Shown here piece after piece: positions 36,540 through 43,889 of a stretch of DNA of 64,000 nt (position 1 is the stretch's first letter; the number at the start of each line of letters is the position of its first letter). Source of the DNA: DSSB01 sp046346845 (GTDB lineage: Bacteria > UBA10199 > DSSB01); NCBI GenBank assembly GCA_046346845.1, contig JAXMHH010000002.1:62001-126000 (forward strand). Reading direction: 5' to 3'. The notes under the pieces were generated by a model that ran no database searches, was not told the origin of the DNA, and was given only the letters and a program-made list of their open reading frames with translations. The translations under genes and the position numbers were made by a program.

Positions 36540-37277
36540 ATGCAGCTCAAGGGATGCACCGTCCTGATCACCGGAGCGGCCAAGCGCGTGGGTCGGGCCA
36601 TCGCGCTCAACCTCGCCGCTGCCGGCGCGGACGTCCTGATCCACTACCATCGCTCGGAAAAAGAGGCGGTGGCCCTACAAAAGTTGATCCAAAAAAAATT
36701 CCGGAAAAAATCCGGCTTGGTTCGGGGCGACCTCGGCCGCTTCCGCGAGCTGAAGCGCATCGCCGACGAGGCCTGGGGCCTGCGCCGAAAAATCGACGTG
36801 CTGGTCAACAACGCCTCCACCTTCTACCCCACCCCGCTCGGCAAGGTCCGCGAAGCCCAGTGGGAAGACCTGTTCAACGTCAATGCCCGCGCCCCTTTTT
36901 TCTTGAGCGAGGCCATTGGCCTCCGGATGAAAAAGCGCGGGCAGGGCAAGATCGTCAACATCGCGGACTGGGCCGCGCTCCAACCCTATACGCAATACGT
37001 GCCTTACTGCGCGAGCAAGGCCGCGCTGGTTGCAGTCAGCCAAGGGATGGCGCGGACCCTCGCCCCGGAAGTGCAGGTCAACACCATCCTGCCGGGACCC
37101 GTGATGTGGCCCGACGATCTGGGACCGGCCGTGCTGCGCAGCGTGCTCCGCAACACACCGCTCCGCCGCATCGGGACGCCGGGGGACATCGCGAACGCCG
37201 TCAAATTCCTGATCGAAAGCGGCGACTTCATGACCGGCAGCCTGCTCCACGTGGACGGAGGGAGGCATATCGATTGA
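36540..37277 (+). CDS. SDR oxidoreductase, pteridine-reductase-like
   Basis: 245 residues, classical short-chain dehydrogenase. Cofactor loop VLITGAAKRVGRAIAL (about 8-23), in which the GAAKRVGRA variant is typical of FolM/pteridine reductases that use NADPH; DVLVNNASTFYPTPL; active site YVPYCASKAALVAVS with the YxxxK pair; ILPGPVMWP and the C-terminal TGSLLHVDGGRHI. Position immediately before queD (6-carboxytetrahydropterin/6-pyruvoyl-tetrahydropterin synthase family) supports a pterin substrate. Dihydromonapterin or biopterin reduction is inferred, not shown. Confidence 0.9.
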   Translation: MQLKGCTVLITGAAKRVGRAIALNLAAAGADVLIHYHRSEKEAVALQKLIQKKFRKKSGLVRGDLGRFRELKRIADEAWGLRRKIDVLVNNASTFYPTPLGKVREAQWEDLFNVNARAPFFLSEAIGLRMKKRGQGKIVNIADWAALQPYTQYVPYCASKAALVAVSQGMARTLAPEVQVNTILPGPVMWPDDLGPAVLRSVLRNTPLRRIGTPGDIANAVKFLIESGDFMTGSLLHVDGGRHID

Positions 37278-37279
37278 CT

Positions 37280-37690
37280 ATGTATCGCGTTGTCAAAGAA
37301 CTGAATTTCTGCTACGGACACCGCCTGTTGGACTACCAGGGCAAGTGCGCCCATCCCCACGGACACAACGGCATCGTCGAGATCGAATTCGGCTCGCCGC
37401 AACTGGACCATCGCGGCATGGTGATCGACTTCGTCGACATCAAGGCCGAGGTGAAACGCTTCCTCGACGAGGAACTCGACCACAAAATGCTGCTGCGCGG
37501 CGACGACCCCCTGACGAAAGTCCTGCAAGATATGGGGGAGCCGGTCTTCGTGATGGGAGAAAACCCTACGGCCGAAAACATCGCCAAGGTGATCTTCGAT
37601 TACGCCAAAAGCCGCGGGCTGCCGGTCCTCGGCGTCAAGCTGTGGGAGACGCCGTCTTCCTATGCCGAATACCGCGAGGGAAGGAGCTGA
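37280..37690 (+). CDS. queD: 6-carboxy-5,6,7,8-tetrahydropterin synthase / PTPS family
   Basis: 136 residues from ATG 37280, three bases after the SDR stop. Zinc ligands: His14 in FCYGHRLL and His27/His29 in CAHPHGHNG; the nucleophile Cys23 sits in the CxxxHGH pattern diagnostic of QueD-type enzymes. Further motifs: GMVIDFVDIK, LDHKMLL, PTAENIAKVIFDY and a C-terminal WETPSSYAEY with the pterin-anchoring Glu. The reaction is conversion of dihydroneopterin triphosphate to carboxytetrahydropterin (QueD) or pyruvoyltetrahydropterin. The first zinc motif reads CYGHRL rather than the common DAAHRL, and the neighbour is a pterin reductase, so a PTPS-like role remains open. Confidence 0.92.
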   Translation: MYRVVKELNFCYGHRLLDYQGKCAHPHGHNGIVEIEFGSPQLDHRGMVIDFVDIKAEVKRFLDEELDHKMLLRGDDPLTKVLQDMGEPVFVMGENPTAENIAKVIFDYAKSRGLPVLGVKLWETPSSYAEYREGRS

Positions 37691-37691
37691 A

Positions 37692-38321
37692 ATGACCGTC
37701 CAATTCACCCGCGACGACCTAGCGGTCTTTTCCATCCCGGACTTCGCCAAGCGCATGGCCGCGATCAAGGCCAAGATACGCCCGAAACTGGAAGCCTTGG
37801 GCGAAGAGCTGGGCCCTGCCCTGATGACCAGCTTCAAACAGGAGTTCTTCGCGCACACCGCCAAGCACATGCGGCGCAAGGTCAATCCCCCCGACGAGAC
37901 CTGGGTGGCCTTGGGGCCCGAGTCCCGCGGCTACAAGGCCTATGTCTATTTCGCCTTCTGCATCGGCAAGGCGGGCGCCCAGGCGCGGGTGGTGATGAAG
38001 GACGAATCCTCTTTGCGGCCCATGCTGGGAGAAAACCTGATCGCCAACCAAAAGTTTTTTGAGAAAAACGCCTCGGAATGGCGAGGCCTGGCCGACTACA
38101 CCCGGCGCGACAAGGACTATCGGCCCGCCAAGGTCGCAGCGCCCGCGGCCTTCGTTCTCGAGGCCGGCGCCCGGCTGAAGACCCTCAAGTCCGCGCTCTT
38201 CGACGTGGGCCTCGAGGTCAAGCCGCTCAGCGGCACCCTGAGCCAAGACCTGCTCAAGGCCTTCGACAAGCTCTTTCCTTTCTATGAATGCGGCTTGAAA
38301 AAGGGGCTCAAATTCCGATGA
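37692..38321 (+). CDS. DUF1054 (UPF0637) family protein
   Basis: 209 residues from ATG 37692, one base after the queD stop codon. The pattern FTRDDLAVFSIPDFAKRMAAIKAKIRPKL, HMRRKVNPPDETWVALGPESRGYKAY and FAFCIGKAGAQARVVMKDES matches the YktB-type family known mainly from Firmicutes; structures of this family show an alpha/beta fold of unknown function. Its stop overlaps the start of the adenosyltransferase gene (ATGA), so SDR-queD-DUF1054-adenosyltransferase form one operon. An unexpected family outside Firmicutes; transfer is possible. Confidence 0.82.
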   Translation: MTVQFTRDDLAVFSIPDFAKRMAAIKAKIRPKLEALGEELGPALMTSFKQEFFAHTAKHMRRKVNPPDETWVALGPESRGYKAYVYFAFCIGKAGAQARVVMKDESSLRPMLGENLIANQKFFEKNASEWRGLADYTRRDKDYRPAKVAAPAAFVLEAGARLKTLKSALFDVGLEVKPLSGTLSQDLLKAFDKLFPFYECGLKKGLKFR

Positions 38322-38875
38322 AGATCTACACCAAAAAAGGCGACGCCGGCCAAACCTACCTGTTCGGCGGAGGTCCCTATCCCAAGGACAGCGAGCGCAT
38401 CGAGGCCTACGGGACGGTCGACGAGCTCAACAGCCTGCTCGGCTGCGCCCACGTCGAATTGACGACCCACGACAGCGACCTCGCCAAAAACTTGCTGGAA
38501 ATCCAAAAGCAGCTCTTCGTGGTCGGCGCCGAGCTCGCCACCGTGAACCCCACCCCGGAAATGGCCGCCGGCTTCATCCAGCAGAAGCAGGTCCAGGCCC
38601 TGGAGCGGCAGATCGACGCCTGGGAAGACGAATTGGAACCCCTCAAAAAATTCATCCTTCCCGGCGGCAATCGCCCGGCCACCCTGTTGCACCTGGGACG
38701 CACGGTCTGCCGCCGCGCCGAGCGCCACGTGGTCACCCTCTCCCATGACCTCGCGGTTCGTCCCGAGCTGCTCACCTTCCTCAACCGCCTCTCGGATTGG
38801 CTCTTCGTGCTGGCCCGGCTGGTCAACCGACGAGCCGGAGTGTGCGACGTCCTCTGGGAAGGAATCCTGAAATAA
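38318..38875 (+). CDS. Cob(I)alamin adenosyltransferase, PduO type
   Basis: 185 residues from ATG 38318, overlapping the previous stop. The PduO/MMAB signatures are complete: IYTKKGDAGQTYLFGG (ATP site), RIEAYGTVDELNSLLG, FILPGGNRPATLLHLGRTVCRRAER and LLTFLNRLSDWLFVLARL. The enzyme transfers the adenosyl group of ATP to cob(I)alamin to make coenzyme B12 in the cytoplasm. It ends an operon of pterin/queuosine genes; queG, which needs cobalamin, is not visible here, so the metabolic link is only suggestive. Confidence 0.95.
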   Translation: MKIYTKKGDAGQTYLFGGGPYPKDSERIEAYGTVDELNSLLGCAHVELTTHDSDLAKNLLEIQKQLFVVGAELATVNPTPEMAAGFIQQKQVQALERQIDAWEDELEPLKKFILPGGNRPATLLHLGRTVCRRAERHVVTLSHDLAVRPELLTFLNRLSDWLFVLARLVNRRAGVCDVLWEGILK

Positions 38876-38878
38876 GCA

Positions 38879-38905
38879 GGCCCGCCCCACGGAGTGGAAC
38901 GGGCC
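38879..38905. terminator. Hairpin between convergent genes
   Basis: GGCCCG (38879-38884) pairs with CGGGCC (38900-38905), and inside it CCAC (38887-38890) pairs with GTGG (38894-38897) around GGA. It sits four bases after the adenosyltransferase stop. There is no T-tract, so termination is uncertain; it may protect the 3' end. Confidence 0.35.
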
Positions 38906-38958
38906 CGCGGAAATCTGCGGGGTGAAGCTGCGCGCGGAGCTCGGCCTCGGAGCCTGGG

Positions 38959-40035
38959 CTACATCCAAGCGCGGAAGGCGTAGCAAAACTGCTCTTTCAG
39001 CCTCGCCCAGCGGGAGCGCCGCCTCCATTCCTCGAGGCGAAGCTCCGCGGACTCGCGCAGATCCGCCTCGAAACGTTCGCTGAGCCGCTGCGAGGAGTCT
39101 ACGTCCGTGCCGAAGAGGTTCAGCTCCAGGTTGTGAAAAAAAGACAGGTGATCGAGATTGGCGGTGCCCACCGTAAACCAGCGCCCGTCGACCACCGCGC
39201 TCTTGGCGTGGAGGATGCGCGGCTGGTACTCGAAAATCCTCACCCCGGCGCGCAGCAGTTTCCCATAGACCGCCCGGGAGGCCCATTGCGCGACCCGCAC
39301 GTCGCTGAGCCCCGCGGTCAGAAGACGGACCTCCCGACCGCGCCGCGCGGCCTTCCGCAGGGCGCGCAGGATGCCCAAGTCGGGGACGAAATAGGCGGCC
39401 GTGATGTCGACGCGCTCCCGGGCCCGAACGATCGCCGTGAGGTATGCCTGGCGAATCAGGCTGAGGCGCCTCAGCCCGAAGCTGGGGATCAGATGCAGCC
39501 CCCCGTCTTGCCAGGGCCGGCGACCGATTTTTCGCCGCGCCATCCCCCGCAAGCGGGAGAACTCATGCTCCCAGGAAAGCTCGAACTGACGGCGCAGCTC
39601 CGCCACCAGCTCCGGTCCTTCGAAAGAGACCCCGGTGTCCCGCCAATTCACGTCCATCAAATTGAAGCCGCCCAGGAAGCCGATCCGGTCGTCGACCACC
39701 AGCACCTTGCGGTGATTGCGGCGCCGGAGGTTGCGGGGCAAGGGGAAGGTCGGATTATACTCCCGCAGCCGCACGCCGTTCTCCTCGAGCAAGAGCCAGA
39801 GCTCGTCGGAGGTCCCTTGGCTGCCGACGCTGTCGTAACTGACCCGGACCTCCACGCCTGCTTGGGCCTTGCGGGCGAGCTGTTCCGCGAAGGCCCAACC
39901 CACCGCGTCGCTGGCGAAGATATACATCTCGAGGTCGACGCGGTGGCGCGCCGAGGCGATCGCCTCGCGCATGGCCGCGTAATATTCCTGGGGTTCGAAG
40001 TAAAATCGGAGCTCTTCGGTCAAAGGTAGGTCCAA
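38959..40035 (-). CDS. Phospholipase D / cardiolipin synthase-like protein
   Basis: 358 residues with two HKD motifs: NHRKVLVVDDRIGFLGGFN (about 105-123) and LHAKSAVVDGRWFTVGTAN (about 273-291). Both have the His, Lys and Asp of the PLD catalytic pair, and each is followed by the GG/GT N element. AGVEVRVSYDSVGSQG is also family-typical. Unlike ClsA it has no N-terminal membrane helices, so it is nearer ClsB (about 400 residues). Phosphatidyl transfer between phospholipids is the likely reaction. Its start overlaps the end of the MEKHLA gene by 16 bases, so the two are coupled. Confidence 0.93.
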   Translation of the reverse strand: MDLPLTEELRFYFEPQEYYAAMREAIASARHRVDLEMYIFASDAVGWAFAEQLARKAQAGVEVRVSYDSVGSQGTSDELWLLLEENGVRLREYNPTFPLPRNLRRRNHRKVLVVDDRIGFLGGFNLMDVNWRDTGVSFEGPELVAELRRQFELSWEHEFSRLRGMARRKIGRRPWQDGGLHLIPSFGLRRLSLIRQAYLTAIVRARERVDITAAYFVPDLGILRALRKAARRGREVRLLTAGLSDVRVAQWASRAVYGKLLRAGVRIFEYQPRILHAKSAVVDGRWFTVGTANLDHLSFFHNLELNLFGTDVDSSQRLSERFEADLRESAELRLEEWRRRSRWARLKEQFCYAFRAWM

Positions 40036-40469
40036 TCGGAAAAAGTGGCGGCTTGTCCCCGGTACTCGCCGCGCTCATCCACCAGGTTCCAAACCGTCGC
40101 GCCGGTGATGCGGAAGCGGCGCCCCCCCTTGGAGATCCGGATGCCGGAATAGTCGTCGATAAATCCCTTGCGGCCGACCTCGGCGAGGAGCCGGGCCCGC
40201 TCGGCGCGATCGGGGACCTCCGCGGTGAGGCGCGAAGGGGTGCGGGTAAATTCTTCCCAGCCCATCTCCCACAGCTCGAGGGCGCGGCGGTTGCCGTAAT
40301 TGAGGATGGGATCGGCCTCGGGGCCGTGGGAGACAAGCACGAAGGAGGCGGCCTGCAGGCCCTCGACCGGGTCTTCTCCTGCGCGGGCGCCGGGCAGCAG
40401 TTCCCGGCCGGTCAGGCGCCGGTAACTTTCCAAGAGCAAGGCACTGTGCCGTTTCAAATCGAAGTCCAT
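40020..40469 (-). CDS. MEKHLA (PAS-like) domain protein
   Basis: 149 residues, one domain. It shows the MEKHLA pattern: LLLESYRRLTGRELL, PILNYGNRRALELWEMGWEEFTRTPSRLTAE, then FIDDYSGIRISKGGRRFRITGATVWNLVDERG. This domain was described in plant HD-ZIP III C-termini and stand-alone bacterial proteins and has a PAS-like fold; a small-molecule sensor role is assumed. Overlap with the cardiolipin-synthase-like gene suggests joint expression, but no functional link is known to me. Confidence 0.9.
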   Translation of the reverse strand: MDFDLKRHSALLLESYRRLTGRELLPGARAGEDPVEGLQAASFVLVSHGPEADPILNYGNRRALELWEMGWEEFTRTPSRLTAEVPDRAERARLLAEVGRKGFIDDYSGIRISKGGRRFRITGATVWNLVDERGEYRGQAATFSDWTYL

Positions 40470-40516
40470 AGGGTCCCGAAAGATATCCCATGGCGCTTAG
40501 GTTATCCAGCAAGGCC

Positions 40517-40957
40517 TTACCTCTCGCCCACCACCACCCAGAGGTCCTCGCCCTCGACCTCGACGGGGAAGGTTCGGACCGCCAAGTCGGGGACTTTGGG
40601 GCCGCAGTGGCCTATCTTCACGCAGTGCCCATCCCGGACATCGAACTGCCAATTATGGGAGGAGCACATCACCGTGTAGCGCGACACCAGCAGGGACTTG
40701 GACAGGGGATAATCGGCGTGCGGGCAGGCGTCTTTGACGGCGTAATACTCGTCGTCGACCCGAAACAAGGCGATCGTGAAGCGATCGAGCGGAATGGCCT
40801 TGGCTTTGCCCGAAACCAAGTCCTGCTTTTTGCCGGCATAGACCCGGCCTCCCACCACGGAGGCGCGCTGCTTTTTGGGGACGTAGTCCACCCCGAAGGC
40901 CCCGTGGCCGAGGAGAATGTCACTTTGCGGGTCTTTTTCCGGGTTTTTTTCCTGCAT
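40517..40957 (-). CDS. Rieske [2Fe-2S] ferredoxin-like protein
   Basis: 146 residues from ATG 40957; the frame is open to 41014 but that would overlap the control region of the divergent lipoprotein gene. The Rieske cluster motif CPH-x16-CSSH (ACPHADYPL ... MCSSHNWQFDVRDG) is intact, near residues 85-110, with a C-terminal strand pair PVEVEGEDLWVVV. Residues 1-45 are a polar extension. Such proteins are electron carriers for oxygenases or nitrite-reductase-like small subunits; no oxygenase partner is adjacent. Confidence 0.9.
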   Translation of the reverse strand: MQEKNPEKDPQSDILLGHGAFGVDYVPKKQRASVVGGRVYAGKKQDLVSGKAKAIPLDRFTIALFRVDDEYYAVKDACPHADYPLSKSLLVSRYTVMCSSHNWQFDVRDGHCVKIGHCGPKVPDLAVRTFPVEVEGEDLWVVVGER

Positions 40958-41018
40958 AACAAAAAGTATTCGTTTTTTTTGATCTTTGCAGAGCAAAGGC
41001 GCAAAATCAACCAATCCT

Positions 41019-41825
41019 ATGCGCTATTGGCTGTGCGCAGTCTGGACCCTTTGCCTGCTGGCCGGCTGCCGCTGCCCGAGAGGTGGCAAGATGAACCTGA
41101 TCTTCCCCGGCGCCGACCGGCACCCCGAGGCGCCTCGCTTCGGCAAGCCCCTGCATCTCCCCCTGGCCCAGGGCAATTCGCTCTACCTGCTGATCGACGA
41201 CCAGATCGACCCCCGCCGGGCCAAGGCGGTCGTGCTCTACTTCCACGGCAACGCCGAGCTGGTGGAAGACCTCGATTACGTCCTGCCCTTCTTCCGCCGC
41301 GAGGCCTTGCTCACAGTCTTGGTGGAATTCCCCGGTTTCGGCCACCACCCGGGCAAGCCCGGCGAGGCCGCCTTCTATCAGAACGCCCTCGCCGCCTACG
41401 ATGCAGTGACGCAGCGGCTCTTCCCCGGACTTCCGGTGATCGCGGCGGCCTGGTCCCTGGGCACGCCGGTGGCGATCTATTTGGCGGCCAACCGTCCGGT
41501 TTCCCAACTCTTCCTGATCTCGGCCTTGACCTCGATGGTGGAGGTCGCACAGGGCTTGTATCCGATGACACCGGACTTTTATTTCGAAGATGCCCGCTTC
41601 GAGACGCGAGAGTATTGGCCGAGGGTGAAGGCCCCGGTGACGCTGATCCACGGGGACGAGGACGAGCTAGTCCCCATCCAGATGGGCCGGGAATTGAAAC
41701 AATTTTGGGGAGATCAGGCCCGCCTGGTGGAGATCCCGGAGGGCGGGCACAACGACATCTATTTGCTGGGCGCCGAAGCGATTCGAACCGAGCTGGCTCG
41801 CATTGCGGGGGAAATCGGGCGTTGA
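41019..41825 (+). CDS. Alpha/beta-hydrolase lipoprotein
   Basis: 268 residues from ATG 41019. Signal peptide with lipobox LLAGC (Cys about 17). Fold pattern of the serine aminopeptidase/abhydrolase group: VVLYFHGNAELVED (oxyanion region), nucleophile elbow AAWSLGTPVA (Ser about 145), the Asp in HGDEDELVP and the His in GGHNDIY. It is probably anchored in the outer or inner membrane facing the periplasm, acting on an ester or peptide; substrate unknown. It ends three bases before the convergent sufT stop. Confidence 0.88.
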   Translation: MRYWLCAVWTLCLLAGCRCPRGGKMNLIFPGADRHPEAPRFGKPLHLPLAQGNSLYLLIDDQIDPRRAKAVVLYFHGNAELVEDLDYVLPFFRREALLTVLVEFPGFGHHPGKPGEAAFYQNALAAYDAVTQRLFPGLPVIAAAWSLGTPVAIYLAANRPVSQLFLISALTSMVEVAQGLYPMTPDFYFEDARFETREYWPRVKAPVTLIHGDEDELVPIQMGRELKQFWGDQARLVEIPEGGHNDIYLLGAEAIRTELARIAGEIGR

Positions 41826-41828
41826 GGG

Positions 41829-42158
41829 CTACAAGGGAACGTTGAGCTGCAGCTTCGCCGCCTCCGACATCCGATCCGGTCCCCAAGGCGGCTCCCAGAC
41901 CAAGTCCACTTTGACTTCGCCTATTCCCTCGATGGCCTGGACCTTCGACTGGACCTCTCCGGGCAGGGAACCCGCCACCGGGCACATCGGCGAAGTCAGG
42001 GTCATTTGAATGCCGACATTCTTGTTGTCGTCGATGTCGATCTTGTAGATCAGGCCGAGCTCGTAAATGTTGACCGGAATCTCCGGGTCATAGCAGGTCG
42101 CAAGGACGTCGAGGACCTTCTGCTCCAAGACGGTCTTATCGATGGGGGTGCTGCTCAT
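41829..42158 (-). CDS. sufT: SufT-like iron-sulfur assembly factor (DUF59/MIP18 family)
   Basis: 109 residues. MIP18/PaaD-like pattern: VLDVLATCYDPEIPVNIYELGLIY with the conserved DPE(I/L)P(V)N..LGL, TLTSPMCPVAGSLP containing the reactive Cys, and VDLVWEPPWGPDRMSEAA. SufT helps mature Fe-S proteins and is often the last suf gene. It overlaps sufU by 23 bases, the deepest overlap of the operon. Confidence 0.93.
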   Translation of the reverse strand: MSSTPIDKTVLEQKVLDVLATCYDPEIPVNIYELGLIYKIDIDDNKNVGIQMTLTSPMCPVAGSLPGEVQSKVQAIEGIGEVKVDLVWEPPWGPDRMSEAAKLQLNVPL

Positions 42159-42621
42159 CGCCGGCCTCCTCCGCTTCCGTGGAAATGGTCTCGTCCTTCC
42201 CCTCCATCGCGGCGCGCAGCGTATGCCAGGCCAGGCTGGCGCATTTGACGCGGGAAGGAAACTCGCAGACGCCGGAAAAGACCGCCAGCTTGCCGAGGCC
42301 TTCCGGCACGGTGCTATGGGGTTTTCCGGTGACCATCTGGTGAAATTTCTCGAAGATCGCCTCGACCTCGGCCTTGCTCTTGCCCTTCACCGCGCTGGTC
42401 ATCATCGAGCTGCTGGCCTTGGAGATGGCGCAGCCGGAGCCGAGGAAGGAGACGTCCTCGACCTTGTCCCCGTCCATCTTGAGATAGACCGTGATCTGGT
42501 CGCCGCAGAGCGGGTTGTAGCCCTCCGCATGATGGTTGGCGCCCTCGAGCTGCCTGTAGTTGCGGGGCTGCTTGTTGTGGTCGAGGATGACCTCTTGGTA
42601 GAGCTCGCTTAGTTCCGACAT
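42136..42621 (-). CDS. sufU: SufU iron-sulfur scaffold / sulfur-transfer protein
   Basis: 161 residues. Zinc/sulfur-accepting cysteines are all present: NPLCGDQI (about 40), GSGCAISKASSSMM (about 65) and SRVKCASLAWHTL (about 127), with the Asp of CGD as a fourth ligand. The ~20-residue insert between the second and third Cys that separates SufU from IscU is seen (KGKSKAEVEAIFEKFHQM). SufU receives sulfur from SufS by zinc-ligand exchange. Its ATG overlaps the sufS stop (TGATG). Confidence 0.95.
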   Translation of the reverse strand: MSELSELYQEVILDHNKQPRNYRQLEGANHHAEGYNPLCGDQITVYLKMDGDKVEDVSFLGSGCAISKASSSMMTSAVKGKSKAEVEAIFEKFHQMVTGKPHSTVPEGLGKLAVFSGVCEFPSRVKCASLAWHTLRAAMEGKDETISTEAEEAGDEQHPHR

Positions 42622-43889
42622 CAGCCGAACACCTCTTTCACCTTGCGCAAGGCCCGAGCCAGCACGTCGAGCTCTTCCTTGGTATTGTAGAAGGCCATCG
42701 AGGCGCGGGCCGTCGCCGGCAAGCCCAGGCGCTTCATCAGGGGCATATTGCAGTGGTGGCCGGTGCGGATCGCCACCCCCTCCAAGTCGAGGACCGTCCC
42801 GATGTCGTGGGGATGGATGTCCTCCATGACGAAGGACAGGACGCTGGCCTTCTCCTTGGCGGTACCGACAATCCGCAGGCCGGGGATCTCTTGGAGCAGA
42901 GCCGTGCCGTATTCGAGCAGCTCGTGCTCGTAGGCGGCGGCGCCGCCGAAGCAGATGCTGTTGAGATAATCGACCGCGGCGCCGAGCCCGATGGTGCCGG
43001 CGATATTCGGGGTGCCCGCCTCGAACTTATAAGGGATGACGTTGTAGGTCGTCTTTTCGAAGGTCACCGCGCTGATCATATCTCCGCCGCCCTGATAGGG
43101 CGGCATCTTCTCGAGCAAGGCGGCCTTGGCGTAGAGCACGCCAATCCCGGTGGGGCCGAAGAGCTTGTGGCCCGAAAAGACGAAGAAGTCGCAGTCGAGG
43201 GCCTGCACGTCGACCTTGAGATGCGGCACCGACTGGGCACCGTCGATCAGGACCGGCACGCCCTTGGCGTGCGCCTTGCCGATCATCCACTGGATTGGGT
43301 TGATCGTGCCGAGACCGTTGGAGACGTGGTTGACGGCCAAAATCCTGGTTTTTTCCGAGAGCAGCTTTTCGAATTCGTCGAGCAGGAGCTCGCCCGCGTC
43401 GTTGATCGGAATGACTTTCAGGACGGCCCCGGTCCGCTCGCAGAGCATCTGCCAGGGAACGATGTTGGAATGGTGCTCGAGGGTGCTGATCAGGATCTCG
43501 TCCCCCGCCCGGAAGTTCTTCCAGCCGTAGGTCATCGCCACCAAATTGATGGCCTCGGTGGCGCCGCGCACGAAGACGATCTCGCGGGCCTCCTTGGCAT
43601 TGATGAAGTGCTGCAGCTTGCTGCGGGCATGCTCGTATTCTTCGGTGGCCTTCTCGCTCAGCACGTGGACACCGCGGTGGATATTGGCGTTCTCCCGCTC
43701 GTAGTAGCGGTGCAGCCGGTCGATGACGAGCTGCGGCTTCTGGCTGGTGGCGGCGTTGTCGAGGTACACCAGAGGCTTGCCTTGGACGCTGGTCGCCAGG
43801 ATGGGGAAATCCCCGCGGATCCGCTGGACGTCCCAGCCCAGGGGCGAGGGCTGCGGGGCCGGCCTCGGTTGGGCGGCGGGATGGCTCAT
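42621..43889 (-). CDS. sufS: Cysteine desulfurase SufS
   Basis: 422 residues from ATG 43889, overlapping the sufD stop by four bases; the frame is open further upstream inside sufD but that is not coding. Group II cysteine desulfurase motifs: YLDNAATSQKP, NIHRGVHVLSEKAT, FVRGATEAINLVA, TLEHHSNIVPW, DGAQSVPHLKVDV, the PLP lysine in FSGHKLFGPTG (about 240), and the persulfide cysteine in RTGHHCNMPLM (about 379). It takes sulfur from L-cysteine and passes it to SufU. PLP would come from PdxH. Confidence 0.97.
   Translation of the reverse strand: MSHPAAQPRPAPQPSPLGWDVQRIRGDFPILATSVQGKPLVYLDNAATSQKPQLVIDRLHRYYERENANIHRGVHVLSEKATEEYEHARSKLQHFINAKEAREIVFVRGATEAINLVAMTYGWKNFRAGDEILISTLEHHSNIVPWQMLCERTGAVLKVIPINDAGELLLDEFEKLLSEKTRILAVNHVSNGLGTINPIQWMIGKAHAKGVPVLIDGAQSVPHLKVDVQALDCDFFVFSGHKLFGPTGIGVLYAKAALLEKMPPYQGGGDMISAVTFEKTTYNVIPYKFEAGTPNIAGTIGLGAAVDYLNSICFGGAAAYEHELLEYGTALLQEIPGLRIVGTAKEKASVLSFVMEDIHPHDIGTVLDLEGVAIRTGHHCNMPLMKRLGLPATARASMAFYNTKEELDVLARALRKVKEVFG

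Noticed and set aside
38879..38905. Intrinsic terminator with full confidence
   Set aside because: The hairpin is strong, but no T-tract follows on either strand, so only a low-confidence call was kept.
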